Origin: UBA11403 sp963784615
GTDB taxonomy: Bacteria; Pseudomonadota; Gammaproteobacteria; Legionellales; Legionellaceae
Direction: 5' to 3'
Length of the DNA: 64,000 nt
NCBI GenBank assembly: GCA_963784615.1
Contig: CAWASG010000001.1
Location: forward strand, 744,001-808,000
In this document: in pieces, positions 63,241 to 64,000 of the stretch
Position numbering within the stretch: the first letter of the stretch is position 1
Layout of the letters: the number at the start of each line of letters is the position of its first letter
Translations under genes and position numbers: made by a program
Notes under the pieces: generated by a model
The model's input: the letters and a program-made list of their open reading frames with translations, nothing else
The model's database searches: none
Told to the model about the DNA's origin: nothing

Positions 63241-63887
63241 TAAAGCCTGGCGCTAACGACCAGCATATTTTGCAATACTATACGAAAATGAGAAATCGGT
63301 CCTTCGAGTTTGCAAATGCAATCCAACTCTTCTCCACTCAGGTTTGCTTGAGCTTGACTGGATTCCAGGCTACCGATTAATTGACTCAAAACAAAATTCA
63401 TTGATTTTTGATTATCAACACAATAGACCAATTTTTGATGCACCAGTGAGGTTGTCGGTGGTGGCTTCAAGGCCACTGACTTTCGATTGGTTGTGGTGTG
63501 CTGCGGCGCTTGATTTAAATGATAACGCTGTAATATACGCAATAATGCGTCGATTAATTGATTGAGCATGGAGAGTGCATGATGAAGGTCTTCGCCTCCT
63601 AACGCAAAAGACAAGCGCTCCAGATTCGTTGTTGTTGAATATTGGGAGGATACGCCAAGTATTTGCCAAACGCTTTGACTGTATCGAAACAATTGCTGCA
63701 ATGCATCCTGCGTATCCAAACGAAATTGAAGAACCAATTGCAGTGTTCGGAGATTATTGACTTCAGAGCCACCCTCGCCTGTCTCTTCATCGCTCAAGTC
63801 TACAGCAGACTGTAAACTGTCTTGCATGCGAGTTAAACAAGCCTCGGCCTCTTGAATTAACTGATTTTGTTGTTTAACCAAGTCCAT
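63042..63887 (-). CDS. Unknown helical protein (intact parent of the 57.0 kb fragment)
   Basis: A 281-residue, mostly alpha-helical, soluble protein rich in Gln and Leu, with a run of predicted helices and coiled-coil character at about 1-25 and 170-240. There is no signal peptide, catalytic motif or known domain. GGGATC lies before the ATG. Its 3' end is duplicated next to fliP, so it may originally have stood convergent to the flagellar operon. Function is unknown. Confidence 0.65.
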   Translation of the reverse strand: MDLVKQQNQLIQEAEACLTRMQDSLQSAVDLSDEETGEGGSEVNNLRTLQLVLQFRLDTQDALQQLFRYSQSVWQILGVSSQYSTTTNLERLSFALGGEDLHHALSMLNQLIDALLRILQRYHLNQAPQHTTTNRKSVALKPPPTTSLVHQKLVYCVDNQKSMNFVLSQLIGSLESSQAQANLSGEELDCICKLEGPISHFRIVLQNMLVVSARLYQQFEARCHLNHTLGELLNTAKNVLEQSPQLLEKPRLFQPSKVISTSQELEARAAEKRLGHFFRPL

Positions 63888-64000
63888 ACTTGATCCCAGC
63901 TATCTACATTAGATTCATATACTGTTATTTAAGTTTAGCACACTAGAGCAGAGATTGATCAGATCAAACGCATCTAAACTGATTGTTTGCCATGCTTTTA

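Overview
The window reads as chromosome of a host-associated gammaproteobacterium, most likely a member of the Legionellales. The GC content looks near 40-45 percent. The arguments are the mix of housekeeping genes with effector-like proteins (ankyrin, patatin, PPP-type phosphatase, C-terminal CaaX boxes, huge repeat protein), an M4 elastase-type protease, and an ACP/dehydratase/two-ketosynthase/acyltransferase cluster of the kind that builds very-long-chain acyl groups for lipid A. No rRNA, tRNA, CRISPR or secretion-apparatus gene other than flagellar export was recognised, so the taxonomic placement and the effector calls are inference.

Layout. 1-2.3 kb: the C-terminal end of a TPR-like protein and a hipB-hipA pair with a palindromic operator. 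2.3-7.3 kb: dnaE and a phosphatase-like protein ending in a CaaX box. 7.3-12.1 kb: a peptide-type ABC importer (binding protein and two permeases, no ATPase). 12.3-16.9 kb: an ankyrin protein, a resolvase remnant and a divergent CaaX-terminated protein. 17-23 kb: ligA, an M4 protease, rmuC and a small Cys-rich secreted protein. 23.1-25.7 kb: an 841-residue protein made of two tandem repeat arrays. 26.3-31.9 kb: a complete SUF iron-sulfur operon with its Rrf2 regulator. 32-37.3 kb: a large protein related to the 15.3 kb one, a patatin phospholipase and an exported HAD phosphatase. 37.5-42.3 kb: the lipid A-type acyl-chain operon. 42.6-57 kb: flagellar export, sigma-28, stator and switch genes in two divergent blocks (fliR-flhB-flhA-flhF-fliA-DUF2802 on minus; flgA-motA-motB-fliM-fliN-fliO-fliP on plus). 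57-63.2 kb: a segment bracketed by 264-bp direct repeats holding a three-gene IS with a frameshifted transposase, a cupin fragment and an MFS exporter. The window ends with an unknown coiled-coil-like protein whose 3' end is duplicated beside fliP.

The intergenic space is crowded with at least six families of palindromic, MITE-like elements. Many abut stop codons exactly, and several sit inside operons, including nearly every junction of the minus-strand flagellar block. The most unusual items are the 14x18 plus 14x17 residue double-array protein, the two CaaX-terminated proteins, the ketosynthase/Cys-less ketosynthase pair, and three long hairpins with unrelated stems but a common two-headed apex.
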